From Erpobdella octoculata (taxonomy: Eukaryota > Annelida > Clitellata > Hirudinida > Erpobdellidae): a stretch of DNA of 64,000 nucleotides. The stretch lies in the NCBI GenBank assembly GCA_963978895.1, contig OZ022247.1, forward strand, positions 10,217,456-10,281,455, read 5' to 3'. Position 1 is the first letter of the stretch; every line of letters begins with the position of its first letter. Below are positions 48,733-61,137 of this stretch, piece by piece. Below the pieces are notes generated by a model. It was not told where the DNA came from. It saw only the letters and a program-made list of their open reading frames with translations, and did not search any database. The translations under genes were made by a program, and so were the position numbers.

Positions 48733-49653
48733 GGTAATCCTGCAGTATAGCGTCCTGAACGGATTTCGATGAAAAATGGCCGGTTTTTTAACGTAAATGA
48801 TATTTAAAACATAAATAAGGGAAATAAAGACTAATTACAACATAAATAACTGAAAAAAAAACAAAAATTATAGCACTTTAGAACATTTATAAATTACTCC
48901 CGAAGTTAACGTATTTCCCGATGAAGATCTATTTGTCAATAGCGATAGAAGTGAACAGTAAGAATAAAGGTAATAAAAATTAAACACATTTAAAATAAAA
49001 ATAGACAATTTAGGAAAAAAAATATAAAAAATTTTGGAAGTAAAAAATTGAAAAATATTAGTTTGTTTTAGAAGTACGAGTTGCGTAACCCGCTCCATGT
49101 CTAAAACCGTTTCTTTAAATGCGGCTCTTTATGTCAAATTGTTTTAAGAAAAATTTAAAAAAACATTGAAAACAATAAATTAGCAGCAGAACACCAAGAA
49201 AAATTAAAATAATATCAAAGTAAAAGTACTTGGCAACTTGGCTGTCTTTGGTACGGTTTCTATCATATTTCTTGGAGCAGAAATTTTGAGTTTTAGAGGT
49301 CATGTGGCTAGCAGAATCGTTTGGAGAGCAAAAGAGCGAGCGAGAAAGCGACCAGGAAGAGAAGAGCAATCGGGAGCAGGAAAATGATCGGGAGCGAGAA
49401 AACTAGCGGAGAAGGAAACGGGAGCGAGAGCGAGAGAAAAATGATAGGAAAACCTCGGGCAACGCTGGATCCCCCGCTAGTCATAGATAAATTTCCACTC
49501 AGCGCTCTGATTTTTTAAAAGTTTTAGTAAGTTTTTCTGTAAAATACTTGTTCGTAATATGTTTTGATAATGTTCTATGGTTATTCTATTAAACAGTTTT
49601 TTAAACCGTTTTTTCATCGAAATCGGTTCAGGACGCTATACTGCAGGATTACC
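48733..49653. mobile_element. Element with about 44-bp terminal inverted repeats
   Basis: GGTAATCCTGCAGTATAGCG... at the left end is mirrored at the right end (49603-49653) with one mismatch over about 44 bp. If the ends are taken as ATCCTGCAG, flanking TA dinucleotides fit a Tc1/mariner-like insertion. No transposase. A Helitron-A piece (about 49320-49480, ending CGCTAG) lies inside. Confidence 0.65.
49320..49480 (+). mobile_element. Helitron family A 3' fragment
   Basis: Purine-rich gcgagaaagcgacc-type tract and the end CAACGCTGGATCCCCCGCTAG at 49480. Confidence 0.6.
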
Positions 49654-50555
49654 GATAAGTGAACTATTAGTTAATGTCAATTCAACGTCTAGTTATTTTA
49701 ACTAATTAAATAACTAGGCTCTGGTTCAACTCTCAGGCGCCTCGCAAGATTACATGCCGCCAGAACTGACGAGTCAAATCGTTTTCTGCAGGGCATTTGA
49801 GCGCTTTCGTTGTTTCGGCAGAGTTACCAGAACGTGGAGGTGTTGGGTGTTTTGGTTGCACCTTCTGCCGTTAAAAATCCACATAGTTCCGCGACGACTC
49901 TGTCACATGGCGAGTATGAGCCGCCATTGCCAAAGCTCAAAACCAATTGCTGCCAGTCACCGTCAAGGGCGGAACGGGGGCATCGTAGTGAATCATCATG
50001 AAACTCGAAAGCGCTATATAAATGGTCACATTTGATGATAAAGCAAACGTTTTATTAATGTAGAAATATACTTTGAACTTGTAAAAATTATTTTATGAAT
50101 AAGAATAACTTATCAGATTGTTTAGTATATTTTTACCAGCAGTGCAGTGCAGTTTGTCCAGATCTCAGCCTGAAAGAATGCCGGTGATGTTAATGTAATA
50201 ATGAGTGACTTCCTGGATAGAAAAATTTTTAAGGTTTGACTTTTGATCACAATAAAAAACAGATTGTTTCGGGTTATTGATTGATTTAATTTCTGATATT
50301 GAAAAGTTTTTTTCAGGGCTTGAACTCATCTGATGAACAAACAGGTCTGGCAAACTCACTGGTCAGATGGACAAACGAGAACAATCATAGTCAGATGGAA
50401 ACGTCAAAGAATTTTTTTGCTTTTATTGATTTAACTTAAATTTAGTTTTACTATTGTCACGTCGTCATCGTTACGGGTTTTCACAATTATTTTAATTATT
50501 TTTTAGTTTTTTTGCTGCCGAGGTGCTTTTAAACTGTTTTAGAAACTTTTTCAAA
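49654..50555. other. No recognised gene
   Basis: 49740-50030 is GC-richer than its surroundings and has short open frames, followed by TATATAAA at about 50016. It could be a retroelement promoter remnant, but I recognise no domain. Confidence 0.4.
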
Positions 50556-51050
50556 TTAAACTTACCAAGCTTTAGAAACCCTTTCAAATTAAACTTACCA
50601 AACTTTAGAAACCTTTTCAAATTAAACTTACCAAACTTTAGAAACCCTTTCAAATTAAACTTACCAAACTTTAGAAACCCTTTCATATTAAACTTAATCT
50701 AACCAAACTTTAGAAACCCTTTCAAATTAAACTTACCAAACTTTAGAAACCCTTTCAAATTAAACTTAAATCTAACCAAACTTTAGAAACCCTTTCAAAT
50801 TAAACTTACCAAACTTTAGAAACCCTTTCAAATTAAACTTAAATCTAACCAAACTTTAGAAACCCTTTCAAATTAAACTTAAATCTAACCAACTTCTAGG
50901 AGCCCTTTCAAATTAAACTTAAATCTAACCAACTTTTAGGAACCCTTTCAAATTAAACTTACCAAACCTTAGAAACCCTTTCATATTAAACTTAATCTAA
51001 CCAAACTTCAGAAACCCATTCAAATTAAACTTAAACCTAACCAAACTTTT
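50556..51050 (-). repeat. 33-bp minisatellite
   Basis: About 14 diverged copies of 'ctttagaaaccctttcaaat' + 'taaacttaccaaa'. Some units carry an extra 'atcta'. At the left end four units are in register as an 11-codon repeat on minus (GFLKFGKFNLK) within an open frame 50492-50686. Further right the extra bases break the frame. There is no evidence that it is a gene. Confidence 0.85.
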
Positions 51051-51479
51051 TAATATGCATTCAACTTTTCGGGTTTCGGTGGACATGTTTTGATCTCAAC
51101 CCTAAAACTTAAAGCACCTCTGCCTCTTCCAAAGTCCTACCTGCACCTCAACGTGGTGGAAGAGTGAACAGTGGACATGGGGAAAAAATTCTTCCATCTT
51201 CTGGCCAACGCAGGAGGCTGAAAGAAAAGATATTTGCCCCCCCCCCCTGATTTTTGAAATTAAATCTGCATCACCAGTTAACTAAATATTTAAGTGCTTA
51301 TTGTGACGATTTGCAGGATTTCTTGCAAACTCTTACGTAACTTGGAAACAGACGCGGTCCTACCATTGGGAATGATGGGGGCTGAATGCCCCCCACTCAA
51401 TTTTTTCAAAGAATAAATAAAGTTGAACGTACTATACATCAACAATACAAATTTATAACGCGCTGTTCGACAATATCTC
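51051..51479. other. No recognised gene
   Basis: It includes a poly-C run at about 51238-51247 followed by 'tgatttttgaaat', as in the shared family blocks. Confidence 0.5.
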
Positions 51480-52410
51480 CTAATCAAAGAACTTACTAAA
51501 GAGATAAGTTTTTAATCTAGTTTTAAATTGATTAGTGTCTTTAGATTGGCGTATATGTACAGACAAGCTGTTCCAGTAAGTTGGGCCAGAGATGGCAAAA
51601 GCTCTGTTTTCAAATTGGAGACGAGACCGGACAGAGACGAAGTCGTCCCTGCTAGTAGAACGAAGACGCCGCCTTGCAGGGAGCGACGAGCATGGCGAAA
51701 CGAGAAATGACAGATAAGAGGGAGAAGATCCAGTGAATATGTTAAACATTAAGAGGCATATTTTAAAATTTATTCTAGCAGGGATAGGTAGCCAATGAAG
51801 TTGACGTAAAGTTGGGGTGATGTGGTCTCGGGGACCGAGATCTTTGACAAGCCGAGCGGCCGCATGGAGTACAGAAGTAAGGGGTTTTAAGGACTGTCAG
51901 TACTGAGTTGCAGTAGTCTACTCTTGAGATGATAAAAGCCTGGACTAGGGTACGAATGCACTGCTCGTTAAGGCAGCGCTTCCCTTGACGGATTCGGCGT
52001 AGATGGAAGTAGCAGGCCCTTATAATGGCGGAGATATGGTAGTTCATTGACAAGACAGAGTCAAGATACACTCCGAGATCGCGAACAACATTCGAAGACG
52101 AGATCGTGCAGTCACCGATATTAATAGAGCCTGAACTCATGGATATGGGCTGAAGCCTTCGATCAAACCAGATGAGTTCTGTTTTAGAAGTATTGAGCTT
52201 CAGGCGCATGGCTGAGCACCATTTTCGAATTTCAACGAAACAGTTTGCAAGCTTTGTTTTAGCTAGACAGATGTCTTGTGTGGCAAATTGAATATATAGC
52301 TGGGTCTCATCAGCATAGAGGTGAATAAGAACTTCGTGTCGTGAGGCTATGTTGACAATATAAGAAGTGAAGAGAATGAAAAGAAGAGGTCCTCCGCCAA
52401 ACACCAACAA
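51480..52410 (-). pseudogene. CR1/L2-type LINE reverse transcriptase, 5' truncated
   Basis: The minus strand shows YADETQLYI (family YADDTQLY, catalytic Asp changed to Glu), LNTSKTELIWF, VRDLGVYLDS and RVDYCNSVL, then in another frame the C-terminus RNRAFAISGPTYWNSLSVHI-like to the stop at 51480. A frame change lies near 51760. It is truncated upstream of the RT active site and inactive. Confidence 0.8.
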
Positions 52411-53900
52411 TCTATCTAACCTAGATAGTTATAAAATATGAAGAAATCTGTGGGCATCAGCAGTGCGCAATTAATATCTCATTATTATACCTAAGTAAGA
52501 TATGCTTGACCAACCGAAAGCGATTATGTCCTGCCAACTAGCACCTCATAAATGAGGATATCCATTTAAAGGCGATTCTCATTCGGTTTTCAGTTGTTTT
52601 CGGGTTTTCTATTCGTTGTTTGCTAGCGTTAATCTTAAAAAAACATTTTTGAGAAAATTTGAATTCGTGCGAGTTTAGAACACTAGCTTTTCTATATAGG
52701 TACCTATATTAATCGAAAAAGGCAAATACCAACTGTTTTCTGTGAAGCTTAAAGGTGGTAAAGTACATAATTTTTTAATTCACAAATTAATATTTGTTTT
52801 ACTAATGCAACTGCACAAACTCTAATTATTGTGTTGAAGATGTCAAGCAAAAATCTTGAAATTTCAGCAAAAAATGCGCTGCAGCAACTTCATTAAGATT
52901 ACGTCCTTCTTTATATCGGCACTCACTGAGCATTCTCAAATGCGAAAGTTCTAGCCAAACCTCAAGCCCTAAACAACAAGATTGTCATTTATCTACTCGT
53001 TCTATAAAATTCTCGAAGAACGAAAATACATTTGAGTATAACTTGACTAACAATACTGTCAAATTTTCGTTTCAAACCTTACACTCTTTGAATATTGCAT
53101 TTGCTTTTACTGAGGTTGAAGGAGAGTGCATGTTCGTCACTCTATAGGATATTAAACAAGTTAAAATTAGGCCAAAGACATATTTTTTAATACGTTTTTT
53201 GATTAAGAGATATTAATGAACTGCGCGCTTTTGCGAAAGAATTTTTTTATAAGGGCACGATATAAATGTTGTTTTGTAATGTATTTGTAGGGAGATTGAA
53301 TCGGAATATACACATTTTTTATGTTTAAAAACGCAATTTTCTTACAACACACCCAAAAGTGATAATTTTTTTGGTTATAACTTTAAACTCTATAACAAAG
53401 AAATATATAATATAAGACTACTAATCGACAAAAAATGTATCATCCCTCACCAGAAAATCCGGGGACTGCGCCTGATATATCAGATATCAGAAGTAAACTT
53501 TTTCTAGAGATACCAAGATTGAGAAGATGTTTAAAAGCAACCAATGCTACAGTGTCTGATTAATAGAAAACTACTTATGGTCAACAATTAGCTACACGAG
53601 GTTAATCAATCTTGCAATGTTAACGATCAAGAACGAGGCAAAAAATGTGTTAATTTAAATTAATTTTAAAGATGTGATTTCCGAGTTTGCAGTTGTGCAA
53701 GCTAGAAAGAAAATATAATACTTAAAATATTAAAAAAAGTTTTTGCAAGTTTCTTCTAAATATGTTAACGATAGGCTACTCGATTGATAGTTTTGTAATA
53801 TGATGATCAATCACTTATAATTTTTTAATTATTCATTTAATTGTTGTATTAAAATCAGACTTTACGTTCACCTGATTATTTCTTTTAAATAATGTTGATT
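52411..53900. other. Interior of the 12.9-kb hAT, no gene recognised
   Basis: AT-rich. I find no long frame on either strand and no transposase motif. Confidence 0.5.
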
Positions 53901-53976
53901 TTAACCATTTCCGAGGGGTGACACTATCGATATCCGCCCGAGTGTCACCCATGCTAGCTACGCCACTGCACTATAG

Positions 53977-54460
53977 GGCACGCTTTATAATCAGGGCGGC
54001 CTAGTGAGATCTCGGCTGCTACTATATCTAGTAAGTTTAAAAATAGTTCTTCCAAGATCGCCATTCTGCTATATCCACTTTGATAAAAGCGGTGCTCTAA
54101 TTCAGAGACCACCAAGTCTATGGCTTTAAATGATATTTTTAAATGTTTCTCAGGAGTGAGGGATGTAAATTGCGGGAGGCATTGCCCCCCCCCTGATTTT
54201 TGAAATTTGAATTTTTTTTCTAGAGTTTACTATATATTTTTTAAAATTTTAATTTTACTTAACCTAGTGATGATTCAATGCGAATTGAAATCCTTCTGGC
54301 GTGTGTAGATAATTTGCTTTCCCATTGATTTCCAAAATTTAATTTTCTTTTAATTAGAGTTTATTATTTCAATTGTTAATTTTAACTTTACTTAATGCGT
54401 ATTGAATGCGTATTGGAATCCTTTTTTCACAAAAATAAAACAAAATTCTACACACCCCAG
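53977..54460. repeat. Shared unit block right of the 12.9-kb hAT
   Basis: It continues the block broken at 41049 and preserves the uninterrupted target of the unit 1 hAT (gatgattcaatgcgaattg at about 54258). Confidence 0.75.
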
Positions 54461-55200
54461 TGGCAGATCCAGAAATTCGGGAGGGGGGTGCACTTCAGAA
54501 AATTTTCACATTCTCTTAAAAAAAACTAATGACCGGTGAAGGGTAGTCAGAAGTATTTTTCTTCTGTCATTTTCCAAAAATAGGTATTATACCCAAAAAA
54601 AGTTTTTCTGCGAGAGCTGGGTTTTCCATAAACAAGTTTGGTAAAAAATTATCCCACATTATCATAGGCAGCACCGAAAATTTGTTTCTGACCTTGTAAT
54701 TTCTTGTACATTCAGCTCTTCTGTGATGTCACCATTTGAGATCACTTTGCACAGGAACAGCCACCCTATCGTTTTCCATGAAAGTTTTCATTTCTGTTCT
54801 TAACTAAAAAAAACATCTTTAGTGTGGTTTCCTTGCTGAGCAACGCAACTCAGTTAAGTAGAGCAAATGTAGGACATTTCCCCTCCAGACGTTCCTCCCA
54901 ACAGACACTGGGACATTTCCCTCCGGACATTTTCCCCCAAGGTAGGACATTTCCCCCGGACATTTTCCCTCAGGGTAGGAAATTTCCTCCCCTGTTTTAA
55001 AATTTTTCATCCCAGATAGGACGTTTTTTCTGACAGATGAGAATAAATAAAATAATGCAGTAGTATGAATTTTTGGTTTTTCAAAAGTTTCTTCCATGTT
55101 AAGGTGCAGGAGCTGGGGCTGTCAAAAGCTTATAAAAAATCGCATAAAGCATTTTCGCGGAATGTTGGATGCCTTGGCTTACCTAACGGTGAACAAAGTA
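54461..55200. other. Possible DNA-element end and GGACATTTCC repeats
   Basis: CAGTGGCAGATCCAGAAATTC at about 54461 looks like a transposon terminus, but no partner end is found. Several 'ggacatttccc' repeats lie at 54870-54970. No gene. Confidence 0.4.
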
Positions 55201-55212
55201 GCTAGTGGGATG

Positions 55213-55352
55213 CTAACCTTAACCCTAACCATAGCCCTAACCCTAACCTTACCCCTACCCCTACCCCTAACTCTAGCCCTAACCCTATCCCTAAACTTAA
55301 CCCTAACAAAGTAATTAATGGGATGATAACCCTAACCCTAACCTTTTTTTCT
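55213..55352. repeat. Degenerate interstitial CCCTAA tract, unit 2
   Basis: Counterpart of 22070-22175, with CCCTAC and CCCTAT variants. Confidence 0.75.
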
Positions 55353-55947
55353 CTTACGGCTGCACGCTAAACACTCTATTCAATTAATTATATTTGGTTA
55401 AATATAATAGTCTGGCAGCAACTGTATTAAAATATTGTCCCGTGGGATGCAAAATGATACAAATATGTGTTAGGTGTCAATTTCTTTGTTAGATATTCTA
55501 TATTAAAAAATCATGGTGTATTTCTGAAATCCCTGGCAGTTTTTAGATATTCAAGATGGCGGTCAAGATGGCCGTCAAATCATATTTGTTCAATTTCCTC
55601 AGAAACTATATGTCTCAGCGATGCGTTTTCGGTGTCTAAGATATGATTTTCGGGGTCAGCGAATTCAAAAAACATATTTACAACACTGTGTAACAATCAC
55701 GTGACCTTGATATTCAAGATGGCGGCCAAGATTGTCAAGATGACTAGCAAATAATATGTTTTATAATTTTTCAAAATCCAGTTTTGAAAGAAAATTCATT
55801 GAGTACATAATTATTTATATTATCATTTATGCATTTTAATAATAACCACATTGCAAGGTTATTTAACTGATATGGTAAAAAGGCTTTAGAGACTTTTGTA
55901 GAGAAACCCGATTGTAATGATGTTTTCTGTTTACCCAAGATGGACAC

Positions 55948-57325
55948 ATGCATCATTGCCTTTCCAAAAGCAAGCTGATGGGAATTTCGGAAAAAGTACC
56001 AAGTGACCGTTTTGAAGGTAACAATGACTTGACCGTGGAAATATTAACAGATCCTTCAATTCAACCAGAGACTCTGAAGAAAGTTGCAATTGTGGATGGC
56101 ATGGTGGAGCTACATTGTATGGGTAAACCAGTGCATTTAAAGACATGTCAAGATTTATCAGGGTATTTCTGTCACTGGATGGACGAAAAATTCAAAACGT
56201 ATGATGAAGTTCATTTGGTGTTTGATTCATATATTACGGGTTCGTTGAAAGCTGAAACAAGATAATATCGCCAGAAATAATCAGATCCGGTTCAATTTAA
56301 GATTATTTCATCAACCATCATAATTAAAGTGACCATGGCCAAACTTTTGGCACATGAGAAAACCAAAGATGATTTGTCAAATTTTCTTGCCACGAATTTG
56401 TAGTGTTTGGTATGAAGAACAACAGGAACTTTGTGGTTAGTTGGCAGAACAAAGCTCGTTCAAGTCATATGGATGTCTCCTGTTTAGCAAACACACAAGA
56501 AGAAGCCGACACCAAAATAATTTTACATGCGGTGCACCTTGCTGGAAGAGGAGCAAAAACTTTACACATTTTTTCTCCAGACACTGACGTCATGGTCCAT
56601 GCAATACGAAGATTTCCACTCTTGCCATCGGATTCTGGACTATTTATTGGCCTTGGTTTAAGTCAACACTATGTCAGTCTAGAACCAATTTACAAAGCAT
56701 GGGGCATCTCAAGGCATCAGCACTACCAGGATTACACTCCTTAACAGGAGCAGATGTCACTGGATCTTTTTCAGGTAAAGGTAAACTGACCTGGTGGAAA
56801 ACTTTCAATTCAACAAGCAATGTTGTTCTCCAAGCAAGTGTATCACAATCAATGTTGCATGAACTTGAAAAACTCGTATGTCAAGTATATGTGCTTAACA
56901 GTAAAATAACAGACATTGGAGATGTTACAACAACAAAATACAACATCAAGGCGAAAGTCTTTCACCAACAAGGAGTTCGCTGCATCCATCAATTTTAAGG
57001 GCAAACTTGCAAGCTATGCAATGGAATCAAGACATTTGCCAGCATCCACAACTTCCCTCACCTTCACTTCTATGATGGAAACAAGTCGGTGATCAATATG
57101 AGCCTCTAGGGATGCACAGAGCCTTGTGCCCCTCCTGCTATCCTCAATCTGTGTAGATTTGCACCACCATGTGGCTTCAAAGCGAACAAACTGAAGTGTA
57201 CAGAAATGTGCACATGTGGTGGAAATCTGGATCTATGCAATATCGTTGATTGTTTTGAATCTGATACTGAATCAGAAAACGAGATTGAATCAAGTACAAG
57301 CGATGAAAACGTTGACATTGCTTAA
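55948..57325 (+). pseudogene. Unrecognised element protein with possible PIN/FEN-like core and Cys-rich tail
   Basis: Pieces in order: 'VAIVDGMVELHCMGKP' and HLVFDSYITGSLKAETR (55948-56265, TAA); 'MAKLLAHEKTKDDLSNFLAT'; 'NTQEEADTKIILHAVHLAGR' and IFSPDTDVMVHAIRRFP (56403-56744); a frame change near 56700; 'LHSLTGADVTGSFSGKGKLT' (56699-56998); then a Cys-rich end (CTEMCTCGGNLDLCN) to TAA at 57325. Conserved acidic motifs (EEADTK, SPDTDV, LTGAD) recall PIN/FEN-type nucleases, but that is inference. I recall related proteins as common uncharacterised repeats in marine invertebrates. At least two stops and two frame changes make this copy dead. Confidence 0.6.
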
Positions 57326-58574
57326 TTTTTTTTTAGAAGTTCTCACTTTCGATCTTAAACAATTATACCTTTGCTTATTTGGATGATATTCTCTTAGGCA
57401 CATCATTTTTCTACAGAAAAGAATAGAATTTAATAATTATTATTTAAATATAACTTTTAATTCTGTGAATATAATTACATAATTTATTTAAAGTGATAAT
57501 AGCTCAGTTTAGCAAAATATAATAAACTTGTTATCACAGGGACTATTGATAAATTTAGATAACATTTGTTTTTGTTAAAAATTTGTCAGTTCAGCAGCAA
57601 TATCGACTCTGAAGTATATTTAATATTTCATTGATATTGTCTTATTTAAAATTGTATTTCCACGGTGAACATAAATATAATTTTATATATTTCAATTGCG
57701 TAAATTATGACGTTTAAACATAAATGACAACCGTGTCTATCTTGGCCGTCATCTTTAATATTAAGGTCACGTGATTGTTGAACAATGTTAAGATAATTTT
57801 TCTAGATATTATGACCCCGAAAGCCATTTCGTAAATACCAAAAACACATTTCTATGACGTATGGTTCCCGAGAAAATGAAAAAATACGACTTAGTGGTCA
57901 TCTTTGCCGCCATCTTGAATATCGAGGTCACGTGATTGTTACACAGTGTTGTTAATATATTTTTGGGATTCTCTGACCCTGAAAACCATATCTTAGACAT
58001 CAAAAATGCATCCCTATGACATATAGTTCTTGAGGAATTTGAACAAATATGACTTGGAGGCCATCTTGACCGCCATCTTAAATATCAAGGTTACGTGATT
58101 GTTACACAATGTTGTAAATATGTTTTTTAGATTTTCTGACCCCGAAAACCATATCTGAGACACCAAAAATGCATCGCAGTGACATATAGTTTCTGAGGAA
58201 ATTGAACAAATCCATCTTGAATATCTAAAAACTGCCAAGGATTTCAGAATTACACCATGATTTATCTTGATCTAAGATATCTAGCGTAGAGATTGACACT
58301 TCACTCATATTTTTTGGAACATTTATTGAGCACGAAACAAAACAATTAAGTACGACAGTGAAGTTATAAATAAGGAAAAAAAATCAAGTGCTCAAAAGGT
58401 TCATCCAAAGGGAATTACTTCCCGCTAACTGGACGACCTATAAACAAAAATTCAGATTTAAATACGAACCGAGACAGATAAATAAAAGTTAACATAAGTG
58501 TTTAGGAGTAAACATAAGTATATATAAGTTAACATATTTGTATCAAAGTTAACATAAGTATATAGGTATTGAAA

Positions 58575-59344
58575 TTATGAATCTAGCTGTAATATGTAAG
58601 ATTTCAACGATTTTTTAAATAGCGAAATGCTTTTCAATGAGGAAATTGTTATCGGAATACTTGAATACAACAGCGGACCAAAACACTTTATGGAGAATGT
58701 TTTGAGAGTTGTTCGAGCAAAATCAGACCGAAAGCATTGCAAAGAACGCACATCATGAGAATGTACATGAGACGATTTTGTGAAAAGGTTATCAAATGAC
58801 GACGGTAACATATGGTTGTCATATTTGTACATGAAAATACTAACAAAAAGAGAATTAATTTGATATACATTCAGTAGGTTATTCTCGATCATTTTCATTT
58901 TACAAGATGATGTAAATGGCAAGTTAAATAATATTCGGATGATTCTTTTTTGTAAGATGTGGAGAGACTTTAGACGTGTAGGATAATTTGAAGCCCAAAA
59001 AATATTACAATAGGACAAGTAAGGGTAAACGAGAGCGTAATACAACATCATAGAAATATTTTTATCCACAAATCGACTCACGCGAGATAGAATTCCACAA
59101 TTTTTTGCAACTTTAGAGGTGACGTAACTAATATGGTTAATCAGTGAGAGGTGCTCATCAAGCAACATTCCAAGAAATTTACACGAGGAAACTCGCGCAA
59201 TAGGTTTATCGTCAATAAGAAGTTGATAATCAGAACAAATTAATTTATTTCTATGGTGGAATAGAATATAGTTGGTTTTACTTATATTTAAAGAAAGTTT
59301 ATTAGCACAAGACCATTTATAAACGGAAAGTAGTTCATGATTAG
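58575..59344 (-). pseudogene. LINE C-terminal RT fragment
   Basis: An open frame of 261 codons overlaps this span (it runs on to 59360). Within the insertion it reads LNISKTNYILFHHRNK, FLGMLLDEHLSLINHISYV and YYALVYPYLSYCNIFW, then a C-terminus with FKKSLKSYIL. These are post-active-site regions of CR1/Jockey-group reverse transcriptases. It is 5' truncated after the catalytic motif and inserted in the right inverted repeat of the surrounding element. Confidence 0.78.
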
Positions 59345-59622
59345 TAACATCATTTCGCATCCCACGGGATGAAATTGTTCATAAAAAACCATATTTTCGG
59401 AAGCGAAGATCCTTAAAAACTCATTTGGTCTTCGAAAATGAGTCAAATACTTCAATGTTTTTCAGCTCAATCAGATGACGGCAAATTGCATTAATCATTA
59501 ACCGTTAATAACCTTTTTATAAGATTCTGCCAGCCAAACACAAACAAATGCAACCGCAGTTATTATAAATGATAAAGTACTTAAAAACGGCAGACGCATG
59601 GAGACGCTGAATACTATTTAGT

Positions 59623-60077
59623 CAGCGACGGATCCAGGAGGAAGGTCTGGCCCCCCTTAGACGTTTTAACAAAAAATTTAACTTTAATTTTTTTACTTAG
59701 CTTGCAACTTTATTTGGTTTAACTGAAGCCTGATGCTTTATCTTTACTATATTCACCTCTAGACAATCAATAGTGCTTGTATTTGGCATATATTTAAAAA
59801 TGTTGGGCTGTTTTTAATCAATTCACTGCAAAATATAATTCAAATAATATTTCAAAAATCATTTAGATCACCGGCAGGTCCCGCAAAAAAAGTTGAACAT
59901 AACACTTTTTTCTAAATAGGTTCAGAAGATTTATTTTAAATTTGTTTTGTTTGGTTTTACAGAATAAAAAATTCAAGATATCTTACAACGGGCTGAATAA
60001 TAACAGTGATCAAAAATTTGAAAAAACTAAAAAAAAATTTTGGTTTCCCCCTTAAGAAATTCTTAGATCCGCCGCTG
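59623..60077. mobile_element. Small hAT-like non-autonomous element, unit 2
   Basis: Counterpart of 26075-26537, with ends CAGCGACGGATCC and GGATCCGCCGCTG-like. Confidence 0.6.
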
Positions 60078-60454
60078 GCTTCACTTTTGCTTGGCTGGCT
60101 GTCCAACATCATGTAGTTGAATTAGCCCACAGCACACCCATGAATAAACAGCTATAAATGACTGCTGACTCAACTTCAGGTACCAGGTGACGCGAGATCA
60201 AAAGTAGCATATGTCGTCGAATGACTCACTACTCACCCCTGGAATTTGGATATATTTGAGTCAAATAAATAAATGAAACAAAATCTCAAGGTTATGCTAG
60301 CCTAATTTGAAATTGGGCTCTATGCGGCGAGCAACTTTTACATTTCCACGTTCTGGCAACCGCAAATAAAAGAAAAATTTGATAAAAAGGTTAATTTGAT
60401 AAAAAGTCTAATTTGATAAAAAAAAGTCGAATTTGATAAAAAAGTCTAATAATA

Positions 60455-60816
60455 CTAGAGATAGCCGTAAAAAATGACGGATTTTTTCAAACTTCATTTA
60501 TTATTTGTTGATCTTTAGGACTGACAGTGTATAATAAATTACGTAATAACTTTTATTAGACGCCCGCGCGTAATTTTAGCAACTGCTGATTGCTGACGAC
60601 CGCGGCCGCCGCGTTATACAAAATTGCTAACATAGATACATACATACATACATACAATGTGTGTGCATATGTATGTATGTATGTATGTATGTGTGTGTGT
60701 GTGTGTGTATGTGTGTATGTGTGTATGTATGTATGTATGTATGTATGTATGTATGTATGTATGTATGTATGTATGTATGTATGTATGTATGTATGTATGT
60801 ATGTATGTGTGTGTGT
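60455..60816 (-). mobile_element. Non-autonomous Helitron family B with (TATG)n, end of unit 2
   Basis: On minus it ends CCGTCATTTTTTACGGC then TATCTCTAG (60455). The (TATG)n tract lies at 60665-60816. Same position and orientation as 30407-30858. Confidence 0.72.
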
Positions 60817-61137
60817 TCACTCCTGAAGAGCTTTTCTGTGGAGGTCATCAGAAGAAAACCCCCCCTCGAGCAAACGTTTCGGCTCTTTAATTTCTTGACG
60901 TTCTAAGGGGGGCGAGCCACGTTCGACGGACGAACGTCCTCCGGCAGAAAATGTTTTTGTTCTTTTCCGACATCGAATTTCTATCATTTCTTGCATCGTG
61001 GCAGATATTTGTCATGCAAATAAACTCGCGACTTTAGAGAAATTCAGACTATTCAAGTGAGAAAACCTTCGACGACATAACGGCTTCGCTTTCGTAGCGG
61101 TACTTAATATCGCCACGTAAACAAAGACGAAGCAATT
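60817..61137 (-). other. 3' untranslated region of the R2-like LINE
   Basis: It is downstream of the stop codon on minus and ends at the (TATG/TG)n boundary. There is no poly-A, as often in restriction-like-endonuclease LINEs. Confidence 0.6.

Larger units (their letters stand above)
55438..59367. mobile_element. Long-terminal-inverted-repeat element, superfamily unknown
   Basis: The ends are CCCGTGGGATGCAAAATGAT and its near-exact inverse (59348-59367). Long inverted repeats continue inward (55455-55760 against 57720-58316), on the right expanded into about 165-bp sub-repeats containing 'cacgtgattgttacacaatg'. A LINE inserted in the right arm (58317-59344). The element is absent from unit 1. 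I cannot assign a target duplication or superfamily. Confidence 0.7.

Noticed and set aside
55096..55314. Leu/Thr-rich frame LTLTLTLPLPLPL
   Set aside because: It is a translation of the degenerate CCCTAA tract.
60836..60858. CTGATGA ... GAAA on the minus strand in the R2-like LINE 3' region, hammerhead-like
   Set aside because: The bases between the two motifs do not pair as stem II and no stem I or III is visible.
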